Notes: generated by a model not told the origin, from the sequence alone. Shown: positions 41,801 through 52,141, numbered from the stretch's first letter. The stretch: DNA of 64,000 nucleotides from CAVPDG01 sp963702535 (GCA_963702535.1 CAVPDG010000025.1:240556-304555); one strand, 5' to 3'. Numbers and translations: made by a program.

Positions 41801-44326
41801 GCTGGAAGTCATCAACCAGGCAATTTCCCTTTATCCATACCAGGCAACACTTGTTCTTGATGAAAGCCGACTTATTAAGTGAAATGAGCCCTCGCCTGCT
41901 GACGGGGCGTGATCCCAGTCACACAGCAATCAGCAGCGAGATCCTGGATTGTTTGCAGACCGCGATCAGGCTCAAAGCGGATGATCCCAACCTGCACGAG
42001 CGAGTAGCGAACATCTATCGCCAGGCAGGCGATTTACGCCAGGCAAGCGCTCATGCCCGGCAGATGCTGGAGGTGTGCGGCGAAACGCTGCCTCAGCGCC
42101 TGCGCGCCCGGGCGCTGGCTGCCGATCTGGCGATCGCCCAGCTCCAGCCCGATATTATCCAGGAATTGCTCGAGCTGAACCTGCCTGCATTTAAATCCCC
42201 ATCCGAAGCCGCAGAGGCAGATGCTCCGGAGTACTACCTCCTTCGTGCCGAGTGCGCACTGGATGCCGGCGAGGAATATGTCGCCGCGCACGAGCTGGTG
42301 ACTGCGAGCGAGATCGAGCCGCATCACCCCGCCCTCTTGAGCTTGCAAGCTCGCCTCGCCTTCCGGCGCAACGATCCACAACCTGCTTTGGAGCTGCTCA
42401 CCTCCGCTCTGCTGGCGGCGGGCGACCTCTCCAGAATTTCTCCGCTGACCAACCGCATGCTGGCGAATCACAGCGCTTGAAATCGGTCAGTGGGAGCAAG
42501 CGATCCAGCTACATGAACGCCTGGCGCTGAACTATCCTCAAGAGCCGCTTTCCCACCTCGCCCTGGGACGTGCCCTGGTCCTGTGCGCCGAGCGCCAGCG
42601 CCTTTGCCAGGCGCTGGAGGTGGTCCGGCGCGCGCCGGGTGAGCAAATATTGAGCGAGAAAGCGGCGCAGGATTGCGAATCCAGCCTCCAAAAAGTTGAG
42701 GAGCTGGTGAGCAGGCTGCGGGGGTCGCTGCCCGTCCAGGTTCAAGTCCAGGTAAGTGAGTATCGGGCGCGTGGTAAAGCAGCTTTCAAGCCAGATACCG
42801 CCAGCGCTGCGTTGCTGGCAGATCTGCCTCCCAGCCCGGATGTCATTGCCGCCCAGATCGCCGTCTTACGCCAGACGGGCGAGCTTACCTTAGCTGGCTA
42901 CCTGGCACGCGACTTTTCAAAGAATCCGACTGTCCTGCTGCAGCTCGCCCTTGCCTTGATGGACGAGAAACCCCGCCAGGCAATGGCAGCCGCGCACGCC
43001 GCTGCCGACATCATCTCGGACTCAACAAATCGCCCACCAATGCAGCCCCTTCAGAGGCTATATCCGCTGGTCCAGGTACTGATGGCGCGCCTCTACCATC
43101 GCAACGGCAACCGCTCTGGCGATCACATCTCGGCTATCCAGGCAATCCATAACGCCCTCGCCGCGTGGCAGGATGAGCCCCGCTGGCATTTGCTGGCAGC
43201 CGAGATCTATCTGGGACGCGGCCACCCGGATGATCTGGTGGATAAAGAAGAGGCAATCTCCCACCTGGAAGAAGCCATCCGGCTCGATCCCAAATACCCA
43301 TCCCCCTACCTGAGCCTGGGGAAGATCTACCTGGAAGAAGGACAACCGGAGAAAACCATCCAGGTCTGTGAGCAAGCCTCGCGCCTTGCGGCGGATGAAC
43401 CCAGGACCTGGCACTTGTTGGCTCAGGCTCATCAGCACCTGGGGCAGCTTGACCAGGCAGCCTCCAGCGCCGAGCGCGCCATTGCCCTGGCTCCGCAGGA
43501 AACAGCTTATCTTGTGCTGCGCGGTGAGATCGCTATGGACGCGGGTGATTACCAGGCCGCGCACAGCCAGGCGCTGGTCGCCATCGAGAACGATCCCGAC
43601 AATCCTGGCGCGCTGTTGCTCATGGCGCGCGCCTTGCAAGAGCTCGACCAGCCTGAAGAAGCCCTGGAAGTCTTGGAGAAGGCGGTGCAGTTTGTCCCGC
43701 AGCCTTTGCCTCTACACCTGGAGAAAGTGCGCTTGCTCAACCGGACACAGGGCGCGCAGGCTGCTTACCAATCGATACAGGAGCTCAACCAACGCTATCC
43801 GGACGAGCCCAGGGTATTAGCACTCATGGCAGATATTCTCGCCAAGGCCGATGAGCCGGGCGGCGCCATCCGTGTCGCCCAGCGCGCCTTGAGAATCAAC
43901 GGCGAAACTGCAGTACTTTCTCCTAAGGAGCAAGGAGAGCTTCACTTCACGCTTGGCAAGCTAATGCGCCAGGGGGGTCAGCTGGACCAGGCTATCCATC
44001 ACTTGAGCGAGGCTGCCCGCCTTACACCGCAAGGGATTGACATCTATCTCGAGCTCGGCATGGCGCACCGCGAGCGCAGGCAATACACGGAAGCTATGGA
44101 AGCCTACCAGCAGGCAGCCGCGGCAGCGCCTAAGGATTACAGACCCTACAATGAGATGGGACTGACCTTCCGCGATAACAAAGACTATCTTGGCGCCGAG
44201 CGGATGCTCCGCCGCGCAGCAGAAATGGCGCCCAACGACCCGGCTGTGCACAGGTCACTGGCAGCCGTTGTCGCATTGAACCTGCTCCACAACCGCCGTG
44301 AAACCGTCCACAATATCCGGGCGTAA
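38803..44326 (+). CDS. Giant tetratricopeptide-repeat protein (at least four frame breaks)
   Basis: Successive frames join to one protein of about 1,840 residues composed almost wholly of TPR-like helical hairpins (for example EEAIRLDPKYPSPYLSLGKI, ASSAERAIALAPQETAYL, EEALEVLEKAVQFVPQ). Breaks lie near 40185, 40975, 41870 and 42470; each time the next frame resumes the repeat pattern. No signal peptide, so probably cytoplasmic. TPR solenoids bind partners; the N-terminal 130 residues (SSTSVFIRQIQRVFPETVWH) are non-repetitive. It precedes the TPR-CHAT protease by 64 nt, so a scaffold or regulator of that protease is a reasonable inference. Confidence 0.75.
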
Positions 44327-44390
44327 GGGCAATTCCAGGCACAGCAGGCGCTTTTCAAACACATTCATGGTGGATAGAGGTATCTGACGG

Positions 44391-47183
44391 ATGACATCGC
44401 AGCGCAACAGTTCCCCTCCGAGACAACGCATCAAGCGAGACGTATTCCTGAAGATGATCCGCACGGCTTCTGCAAGCACGCATTTGCGCTTCACGCGTGA
44501 GGCGTGCCTGGCGTGGCTGGCAGCTTTCCCCGGAGATTTACCGGTTAGCCTGATCTACGCCCAAACTTTGCTAAAAGAAGGTCATGCCGAGCAAGCGCTC
44601 CCGATCCTGGAAAGGCTTTGCCAGACAGACCCTGAGTACCTGGAGGCGTACGCCTCGAAATTAGAGGCTGAAAATCGCCTGCGGGCAGCCAGGATGAGCG
44701 TGTCGAAAGCGCCCTTACAGGCTTATCGCCAGGCGACCGGTCCTCAACCCGAATTGACTCGCGCCTGTATCTACGCTCTGGGGGGAAGCGCAAAAACCGT
44801 CAATATCACCTCCAAAAGCTCGAATGCCATCTCACTGGACTACCAGGCTGCCTGGAGTGTTCAAGTGCGGCAGGCGCGCCAGGCTCTTGTGCAGGACAAA
44901 GCACCCGGGCAAGGCGAGAATATCTCGTTGGATGACGCGGAGACGCTCATTCATGGAGCGCTGGCGTCCAGCGAGACGAACCCCCTCATTGCGATCACCC
45001 ATCTGCGCTTGATGCAAGCCAAAAAAGCCCCCGGGCAGAGTCTGCGCAAGCTGGCTGAGTATTACCTGCAGCGCTGGCCCGCTTGCCTGCAACTAAGCCT
45101 GATCCTTGCCAATGTTCAAATGGAAGGCGGCGAGCCAGATAAAGCAGTCAACTTGCTGCATCAAGCTGCTGCCCGCGATGTAACCGGGCAGGTCATATCA
45201 CGTCTGTGGGGGGACCATCACCCGTACCTGACCCTGTGGCCCGAACGCCTTGAGATCGAGCTAGAAATCGCTATCCCTGCCGAGATTGCCGCCGCCCTGG
45301 GTTGGAACCAGCTGCCAGAGATCGCGCATGCCCTCACACCCGGTAGCTACCCTGCCCGTCCATGGCGGGATAGTGCTGCCAAATCTGCCAGAAGAGATCC
45401 AGCCAGCAAAGATGGGACCAGAGCAGCCGCTGCCTATAGCGTACCGGAGTCTTTACGCCCCATCCAGGACGAGCTGGAGCGCGTGGCACAGCGGCTACAC
45501 CAAACCGGTCTTGCCAGCTCGGATGGGCGTTTTCCGGTTTATGTGCTCATGACCACCCGCAGCGGGTTGCAAGCCCAATACGGCGCTCAGTCAGCCTCGC
45601 TGGTCGAACAAGAGATGAAGCGCATGGTAGCAGCCATACAACAGCGCCGGGATTGGCACGCCATGCTGTTTTACGCCGACCAACCTTCCATTCCAGACCT
45701 GCGACCGGCGCGTTACAACGACCCCTGGTCGCTGAAGCTGGCTCTGGCAGACCTGGATGCCGCTCTCGGCAAAGAAGGGGAGATGATCGGCGCAGTATTG
45801 ATTGTGGGCGGACCGGAGGTCATCCCGTTCCACCAGCTCCCCAATCCGGTAGACGATGCCGATGATGACGTCCCCTCAGACAACCCGTATAGCACTCGGG
45901 ACGAGAATTATTTCATCCCCGAATGGCCTGTCGGCAGGCTGCCGGGAGGCTGCTCGTCCGATCCGGCGAGCTTGATCAGCGGATTAGCCAGTATCACCCG
46001 GCGCCATGCAGAGTTCGTCAAACAGAGCCGCAAAACGCCCTGGTATCGAGGCTGGTTGCACCGCTTTACCTACTGGCTGCGGATCAATCCGAAATCAGGG
46101 AGCAAGGGCGCCAGGAAGCAGGCCAGCATTGGATATACTGCAGCCGTATGGCGCAAAGCCTCAGCCGTTGTATATCAACCGATCGGCGAGCCAAAGGCAT
46201 TGAAAGTCTCGCCGCCCCTATGCAACGACGCCACGTCCATCGCTCCCCTGCCCCAGGCAAGGCTGGGCTACTTCAATCTCCACGGGCTGGTCGATGCAGT
46301 GGAATGGTACGGTCAAAGCGACCCTGAAAATACCTCGGCTAAAGCAAGCAGCAAGGACATGATCGATGGTCAGCCTGCTGTTACAGGCATAGATTACCCG
46401 GTGGCTGTGCGCCCGCAGGACATCCAGGGCAGCAGCTCTCCCGATATTATCTTCACCGAAGCCTGCTATGGTACCCATATCATTGGCAAAAAGGTGGATG
46501 AAGCGCTTTCGTTGAAATTCCTGCAAGCAGGATGCCAGGCGGTCGCAGGATCAACCTGTACCTCCTATGGTTCGGTTACAGCGCCGTTAATCGCCGCCGA
46601 CTTCCTCGGGCATGCCTTCTGGAACTACCTGCGCCAGGGTTGCCCGGCGGGAGAGGCGTTGCGCCGCGCCAAGATCGCCCTTGCCCGTGAGATGCACCAA
46701 AGACAGGGCTACCTGGACGGAGAAGACCAGAAAACTTTGATTTCCTTCGTGCTTTATGGAGATCCCCTGGCTCTGCCCAGCGACGTGCAAATGCAATCGA
46801 AATCTATCCTCCGTTCGGTGAAACCCCCGACAAAGCTCAAAATGGTGTGTGATCGCCAACCGGAGGAAGACACAGACCAACCCGTTCCGGCTGAGGTTAT
46901 GATGCACGCCAAGCAGATCGTCCGGCAGTATCTACCGGGTATGCAGGATGCGCAAATCCTCTTCAGCCAGGAGCACCTCAACTGCGGCAAGCCGGGGCAG
47001 CCTTGCCAGGCTCATTCGGATGGTAGCACAGCAAGCCGCGGAAAGGCGCCTCGGGTGGCGCCTCGGCGGCGTGTCGTGGTTCTCAGCAAACAGGTTGCCA
47101 GTTCGGACCACCTGCACCAGCACTTCGCCCGGATTACCATGGATGAGCAAAACCGCCTGGTCAAGTTGGTGGTCTCTCGCTGA
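44391..47183 (+). CDS. TPR-linked CHAT/caspase-like cysteine protease
   Basis: A 930-residue intact protein. The N-terminal 330 residues are helical and TPR-like (CLAWLAAFPGDLPVSLIYAQ). The C-terminal half has a caspase-hemoglobinase fold pattern: strand-ending His631 in LGYFNLHGLVDAVEW and Cys692 in DIIFTEACYGTHIIG, then SLKFLQAGCQAVAGS and the closing LISFVLYGDPLALP, typical of CHAT or gingipain-like (C25) proteases. The linker holds VLIVGGPEVIPFHQLPNPVD. It ends with a basic tail after KAPRVAPRRR. It likely cleaves a protein partner on an internal signal; adjacent TPR, FtsZ and envelope genes are candidate partners. Confidence 0.75.
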   Translation: MTSQRNSSPPRQRIKRDVFLKMIRTASASTHLRFTREACLAWLAAFPGDLPVSLIYAQTLLKEGHAEQALPILERLCQTDPEYLEAYASKLEAENRLRAARMSVSKAPLQAYRQATGPQPELTRACIYALGGSAKTVNITSKSSNAISLDYQAAWSVQVRQARQALVQDKAPGQGENISLDDAETLIHGALASSETNPLIAITHLRLMQAKKAPGQSLRKLAEYYLQRWPACLQLSLILANVQMEGGEPDKAVNLLHQAAARDVTGQVISRLWGDHHPYLTLWPERLEIELEIAIPAEIAAALGWNQLPEIAHALTPGSYPARPWRDSAAKSARRDPASKDGTRAAAAYSVPESLRPIQDELERVAQRLHQTGLASSDGRFPVYVLMTTRSGLQAQYGAQSASLVEQEMKRMVAAIQQRRDWHAMLFYADQPSIPDLRPARYNDPWSLKLALADLDAALGKEGEMIGAVLIVGGPEVIPFHQLPNPVDDADDDVPSDNPYSTRDENYFIPEWPVGRLPGGCSSDPASLISGLASITRRHAEFVKQSRKTPWYRGWLHRFTYWLRINPKSGSKGARKQASIGYTAAVWRKASAVVYQPIGEPKALKVSPPLCNDATSIAPLPQARLGYFNLHGLVDAVEWYGQSDPENTSAKASSKDMIDGQPAVTGIDYPVAVRPQDIQGSSSPDIIFTEACYGTHIIGKKVDEALSLKFLQAGCQAVAGSTCTSYGSVTAPLIAADFLGHAFWNYLRQGCPAGEALRRAKIALAREMHQRQGYLDGEDQKTLISFVLYGDPLALPSDVQMQSKSILRSVKPPTKLKMVCDRQPEEDTDQPVPAEVMMHAKQIVRQYLPGMQDAQILFSQEHLNCGKPGQPCQAHSDGSTASRGKAPRVAPRRRVVVLSKQVASSDHLHQHFARITMDEQNRLVKLVVSR

Positions 47184-47252
47184 TCTGGGTGTCTTCTTAG
47201 AGATATCTCATCTCTAAATCAAGCCAGCCAAATCATGGTATGATAATCCGCT

Positions 47253-48745
47253 GTGAGAAACCGGTCATTGTTTTCCCCGCTGCGCTGGTTTTCAGCCTTG
47301 TTTGTGCTGGCAGCTCTGATCCTCATCATCATCAACCTGGTTCAGTACAGCCGCACTCAAGCTAATTTTCCCGCGGGGATGAAGATCGCCGGCGTGCCCG
47401 TAGGAGGCATGGATCGCCAGCTTGCCGCCCAGCGCCTGGTGGAGGCATACTCGATCCCCATCGAGCTGGTTTACAACCAGGCTCTCATCCAGGTCAGCCC
47501 ATCGGTAATCGATTTTCAGCTGGACCTGGATAGCATGCTGGGCGCCGCAGACCTGCAGCGCACGCAGAATAACTTCTGGGTCGGTTTCTGGGACTTTCTC
47601 TGGGGGCGCTCAACCTCGCCGACGGAGGTCCCCCTGCGCTCAACCTTCTCGAAGGCGCGCCTTGCAGACTTACCTGGAAAATGAGGTTGCGAAACGCTAC
47701 GACCAGCCCCCGGTCGCCGCCAAACCGGTGGTTGGCACCGTCAATTTTGAGCCGGGTGCGCCGGGGACGGTTCTCAACGTCGAGGCGTCGCTAGGGTTGG
47801 TCGAGAGCTCCTTGAACTCACTCAGCCAGCGGCAGGTAGTTCTGCCGCTGGAACGCACCCAGCCGCCACGTCCCGCATTCGACAACCTCAAAATCTTGCT
47901 CAAGCAAACCGTCGACTTAGCCGGTTTCGACGGGCTGGCAGGCATCTACCTGCATGATTTACAAACCAACCAGGAAGTTCACTTTAGAATACCGCCAGGG
48001 GGAAGAGCTGCCCGTTCAGCCGGATGTGGCGTATACCGCATCCAGCATCATCAAGGTTCCGATTATGGTTTCAGTTTACCGCCGCCTGGGCGAGAATCCG
48101 GATGCGGAAACCATGCGACTGATGGGCGAGATGATCACAAAATCGGGGAACGAGACTGCTGACTGGCTGATGGATCGCGTCATCGATGGTAATCGAGCTC
48201 CGCTTACCGTCACCGAAGATATGCAGGCTGCCGGTTTGCAGAACACCTTCCTGGCAGGTTACTTTACCTTCGGCTCGCCGCTGCTCGCTCAGATCGAGAC
48301 ACCCGCCAACCAGCGCTCGGATATCAACACAGACCCCGACCTTTATAGCCAGACCACCCCCTCCGATATCGGTATGCTCCTCGAGGATATCTATGAGTGC
48401 GCCGAGACCGGCGGCGGGGCTTTGATGGCGGCTTTCCCCGGTGATTTCACACAGGTAGAATGCCAATCGATGCTGGATTATCTAAAGAACAATAAACTGC
48501 CCGTTCTCTTGACCGCTGGCATCCCCGAAACAGTGCAAATCGCGCATAAGCATGGCTGGGTATCCGACGGGAATGGCGTGATCAATACCATCGGCGATGC
48601 CGGCATCATCTACTCTCCCGCCGGGAATTATGTTCTGGTTGTCTTCCTCAACCACCCGGACCAACTGGTCTGGGAACCAGCGTCCAAGCTGATCGAGAAC
48701 CTCTCACGAGCCGTTTACAATTACTACAATATCCCGGAAGGGTAA
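47253..48745 (+). CDS. Membrane-anchored beta-lactamase-fold serine hydrolase (two frame breaks)
   Basis: About 490 residues from a GTG at 47253. One N-terminal helix (SALFVLAALILIIINLV) is followed by a YoaR/VanW-type peptidoglycan-binding-like domain (FPAGMKIAGVPVGGMDRQLA) and then a class A beta-lactamase/transpeptidase-like domain. That domain has SxxK in ASSIIKVPIM, SGN in ITKSGNETADWLM (the SDN position) and KHG in AHKHGWVSD (the KTG position). Frame breaks lie near 47665 and 47965. All catalytic motifs are present, so it may trim or sense cell wall. A terminator follows. Confidence 0.78.
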
Positions 48746-48776
48746 ACCAGGGCTTGTGCTTTGAATTCTTTTTAAG

Positions 48777-48815
48777 GGCGGCAGTTGCACGAAGGAGTGA
48801 TTGCCGCCTCTTTTT
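48777..48815 (+). terminator. Rho-independent terminator after the cluster
   Basis: GGCGGCA (48777-48783) pairs with TGCCGCC (48802-48808), followed by TCTTTTTG. It ends the cluster that runs from the TIM-barrel and FtsZ genes to the serine hydrolase. Confidence 0.75.
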
Positions 48816-48913
48816 GTCTCTACCCACCAGAACGGGTATGGGTAGCCTGAATTATTGCCCCGGTTGGTCGGAAAGTTTGATATCATAGCCATCATTACCA
48901 GGAGGATGGACCG

Positions 48914-49807
48914 GTGCCGCGTAAAATACACGTCGTGATCAATCCGGCCTCAGGCCAACCCCAACCGATCTTGCACACCCTCAACCGGGTATTCCGGACA
49001 GCCAAAGTCGACTGGAGCATATCCATCACCCAGCAAAGCGGTGATGCCGAAAGTTTCGCCCGCCAGGCGGCAGCCTCGGGCGCCGACGTCGTGGCTGCCT
49101 ATGGCGGTGATGGAACCGTGATGGAAGTTGCCCGGGGGCTGCTCGGTAGCCAGGCGCTGATGGCAATCTTGCCCGGCGGGACTGCCAATCTGATGTCGGT
49201 GGAGCTGGGCATCCCCAAGAAACTGGATAAGGCTGCTGCCGTGGCGTGCAGCGAACGCAGCATCATCCGCCAGGTGGATATGGGCAAGATGGGAGAGACA
49301 CCATTTCTGTTGCGGGTGGGGATGGGTTTCGCCGCCCGCAAAGTCAAGCTGGCAGACCGGCAGTTGAAAGACAAATACGGTGTGCTGGCTTATACCATTG
49401 CCGCCATGAAAGCCCTGGCAAAATCTAAAATGGCTTTGTACCGGATAAACCTGGATGGAGAAACGGTTGAGATCAAAGGCTTGACCTGCCTGGTGGACAA
49501 TGCCGGTAACATGGGGATTGCTGGCTCAGCTCCCGGAAGGAATATCAGCGTCAGCGACGGGCTGCTGGATGTTTTGCTGATCACAGATCCCGGTTTCAGC
49601 TCCGCCGTCGACATCGCTGCAGGCAAGCCGTTGATCAACCTCTCCAACACCTACGCACATTGGCAAGCCCGGCAGATCGAAATCAGCGCAGAGCCATCTC
49701 AGCCGGTTCAGCTCGACGGCGAGATGGCGGGTAGGACGCCGCTTTCCATCCAGGTCATCCCCCACGCGTTGCGTATCCTGACCCCCGCAAATGAAAATGC
49801 CAGATAA
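48914..49807 (+). CDS. Diacylglycerol/sphingosine-kinase-family lipid kinase
   Basis: A 297-residue DagK/YegS-family protein. The GTG start at 48914 follows AGGAGG. It has the nucleotide-binding motif AAYGGDGTVMEVARGL and the lipid kinase landmarks ILPGGTANLMSVELGIP and PVQLDGEMAGRTPLSIQVIP. It phosphorylates a membrane lipid, probably diacylglycerol or an undecaprenol-like lipid; the exact substrate is unknown. Intact and full length. Confidence 0.92.
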   Translation: MPRKIHVVINPASGQPQPILHTLNRVFRTAKVDWSISITQQSGDAESFARQAAASGADVVAAYGGDGTVMEVARGLLGSQALMAILPGGTANLMSVELGIPKKLDKAAAVACSERSIIRQVDMGKMGETPFLLRVGMGFAARKVKLADRQLKDKYGVLAYTIAAMKALAKSKMALYRINLDGETVEIKGLTCLVDNAGNMGIAGSAPGRNISVSDGLLDVLLITDPGFSSAVDIAAGKPLINLSNTYAHWQARQIEISAEPSQPVQLDGEMAGRTPLSIQVIPHALRILTPANENAR

Positions 49808-49846
49808 TCGCTTTTCCAGATCATCGAACAGGAGGTATCTATTCCA

Positions 49847-50326
49847 ATGCAAGAGCTAACAGATTTCCCTTACCAGGTTCCGGGAGAAAAACGCCAGCAG
49901 GCGCTGGATAGCTGCCTGGCAACCATCCGTGACTGGGGACTGACCATGCCCGGCGGTACGCCGCTGGTCCTGGATTTCGGCTTGGGACGCTTCGACGAGA
50001 TCGGCGAGATTGAGTTCTGGGTCGCTAACGAGGAAGAGGCGGGTTATTGTGGCAAATTCTTGTATGTCCAGGACGGGCAGACCTGCCCTTACCACCAGCA
50101 CGCCCATAAGCACGAGACATTCTTTGTCGTCAAAGGGAAAGTCCGCATGGTGATCGACGACCAGGAAAAAATATTGAATGAGGGCGATGTATTGGTGATG
50201 CCCCCTGGCATGCGGCATTCCTTCACCGGCGTCGGTCCGGCGCTGCTGCTGGAAGCCTCCATGCCCAGCACTCGCCAGGATAACTTCTTCGCTGATAAAG
50301 CCATCGGCGAAGAAGGCGTCATCTAA
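49847..50326 (+). CDS. Cupin-domain sugar isomerase-like protein
   Basis: A 159-residue single-domain cupin. The metal site is PYHQHAHKHETFFVVKGKVR, with His..His..Glu, and the second motif is EGDVLVMPPGMRHSFTG. The N-terminal helix and FEEI-like DFGLGRFDEIGEIEFWV resemble D-lyxose ketol-isomerase-type proteins. The next gene is a Gfo/Idh/MocA oxidoreductase starting 5 nt later, so sugar catabolism is likely. Confidence 0.8.
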   Translation: MQELTDFPYQVPGEKRQQALDSCLATIRDWGLTMPGGTPLVLDFGLGRFDEIGEIEFWVANEEEAGYCGKFLYVQDGQTCPYHQHAHKHETFFVVKGKVRMVIDDQEKILNEGDVLVMPPGMRHSFTGVGPALLLEASMPSTRQDNFFADKAIGEEGVI

Positions 50327-50330
50327 GGAC

Positions 50331-51493
50331 ATGCCCATGGACCGCATTGGCATCGGCATGGTCGGGTACGGCATGATCGGGCGGGTACACTGCCTGGGAT
50401 ATCGCGACCTGCCTATCCTTTACCCGGGTCAGCTCCCCCATTTGCAGCTTGCCGCAGTCTGTACCCAGCACGCAGAAACCGCCCAAGCTGCCGTCCTGGA
50501 AGCCGGCTTCCAGGCATGGTATACGAATTATGCTGACCTGCTCGCAGATGGCGCCGTCGACGTTATCGACTGCTGTGTGCCGAATGACGCCCATTACGCC
50601 GTCATCAAGCAAGCCTTACTTGCCGGCAAGCACGTCTACTGCGATAAGCCGCTGGCGCTGAACGCCGCCCAGGCAAGCGACCTGGTGCAGGTTGCACAAA
50701 CGACAGGCATGCAGGTGGGTATGACCTTCAACTATCGCTTCCTTCCTGCAATCCTGCGCGCCCACGAGATCCTTAGCGCCGGCGAGCTGGGCGAGATAAC
50801 CTCTTTTCGCATCGACTATCTGCACAGCGGTTACCAGAATCCATCTCGCCCGATGGGCTGGCGGCTGCGCAAAGAGCGAGCGGGCGGCGGCGCCCTGGTT
50901 GACATCGGCTCGCATGTCATCGATCTCCTCCGCCACCTGCTCGGTGAAGTTGAATCGCTTCACTGTTCTACACGCACATTCATCCAACAGCGGCCTGTTT
51001 CACAGGGGGCGAAGTGAGATGGAAAGCGTAGCAGGTGGACGATGCAGCCTGGGTGCAGGCGCGCCTGGGCAACGGCGCCGAAGGCAGTCTGCACGTCAGC
51101 CGCTTTGCCACCGGCGCGCAGGATGACCTCAGCCTCGAGATCTACGGCAACCTGGGCGGGCTGCGCTTTAATCTCATGGACCCCAACTGGCTTTACTGGT
51201 ACGACGCCCGCCGTCCGGAGGGAGCAACCGGCGGTGAGCGGGGCTGGACAAGAGTAGAGACAGTTCAGCGCTATCCCGGCGCCAGCGGCTTGCCTGCCAG
51301 AGCCCCCGTGGGCTGGGGCAGGACGCATGCCGAGAACCAGTACGCCTTCTTACGAGCTTTGCACCTGGGTAAGCAGTGCTCGCCGGGTATTCTGGATGGT
51401 TATATCAATCACCTGGTCATCGAGGCAGCTTACGCATCGGCGGAAACCGGAAGTTGGGTGAGAGTACCCGGGGGTCCAGAAGATGCTGATTAA
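50331..51493 (+). CDS. Gfo/Idh/MocA oxidoreductase (frame break)
   Basis: An NAD(P)-dependent sugar dehydrogenase-like protein of about 385 residues. The Rossmann start is IGIGMVGYGMIGRVHCLGY. The diagnostic DKPLALNAAQA (shared YCDKPLA) and the C-terminal alpha/beta domain (GGGALVDIGSHVIDLLRHLLG; NQYAFLRALHLGKQ) follow. A frame break lies at about 51000-51040 (QRPVSQGAK to VDDAAWVQARLG); two indels may be needed. It continues the cupin operon and overlaps the deacetylase start. Confidence 0.83.
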
Positions 51494-51878
51494 AAATGGC
51501 TGCGTGTTGCACTTCAACCGTCTTGAATCTGGCAAGGATGTCCGCATCCAGGCAGGGAAGATCAGCGCCGTTGCAGAGAAACTCACACCGCAGGCAGGTG
51601 AGGAAATATTGGATGCCAACGACTTGTATGTCTTGCCTGGTCTGATCGACCTGCATACCCACGGACTGAAGGATGTCTTCGTCCAGGACGGCGGCTGGAG
51701 GGAATTTTCCCGCCTGCAGGCAGAGCAAGGGGTCACCGGCTGCCTGCCGACCTTGTTTTCCGGTCCCGAGGTGATCATCCAGTCGCTTCAGACTGCCTTG
51801 CAGGACACCGTGGCGAAGCTGGTTGCCCTGCTGCGCGAGTACGCCGCCTGGGACCCACACTCCGGCGACCTGCCGTGA
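51483..51878 (+). pseudogene. Truncated amidohydrolase, NagA-like
   Basis: A 131-residue fragment of an amidohydrolase (N-acetylglucosamine-6-phosphate deacetylase or related). It has the N-terminal beta sandwich and the first metal motif GLIDLHTHG, then EQGVTGCLPTLFSGP. Family members have about 380 residues, so the rest of the barrel and the other metal ligands are gone. The tail (TVAKLVALLREYAAWDPHSGDLP) does not look like NagA. The break is just before the tRNA fragment and recombinase, so the mobile segment probably cut it off. Confidence 0.7.
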
Positions 51879-51892
51879 GGTAGCTTTTCAGG

Positions 51893-51949
51893 TATAATCA
51901 CTGCCAGACGCCCCCGTAGCTCAATGGACAGAGCATCTGACTTCGGATC
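51893..51949 (+). tRNA. Truncated tRNA-Arg (UCG), 5' half with promoter
   Basis: A TATAAT (51893-51898) precedes the 5' half of a tRNA: acceptor strand GCCCCCG (51910-51916), D-arm GCTC/GAGC, anticodon stem TCTGA and loop CTTCGGA, anticodon TCG. After GGATC (51949) the sequence departs from tRNA: no 3' stem, T-arm or matching acceptor is found nearby. It is the left junction of an integrated element or a disrupted gene. Confidence 0.7.
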
Positions 51950-52094
51950 GATTGGGTTTGAGACGAGTTCAGGAAACGGGGCAGAAGCCCTCGAACAGTA
52001 CCATTTGATTGCCTGAAAAACGAGTCAGATGCCCTATTTTAGGACATTCGCAACCCCGCGAATGTCCTTTTTCATTTTCCGGGAGCATCTAACT
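51931..52094. repeat. Three copies of GAGCATCTRACT around the recombinase
   Basis: GAGCATCTGACT at 51931-51942 (tRNA anticodon arm), an inverted copy at 52023-52034 (11 of 12 bases match), and GAGCATCTAACT at 52083-52094. Short direct and inverted copies beside a tyrosine recombinase suggest a recombination (att) site. Confidence 0.5.
52041..52073 (+). terminator. Rho-independent terminator before the recombinase
   Basis: AGGACATTCGC pairs perfectly with GCGAATGTCCT (52058-52068), followed by TTTTT. It is an 11-bp stem with a six-base loop. Confidence 0.85.
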
Positions 52095-52141
52095 CGACAG
52101 ATCTTAGAAGGCGAATGTTTTAACATTTGAAGGAGACAGAT

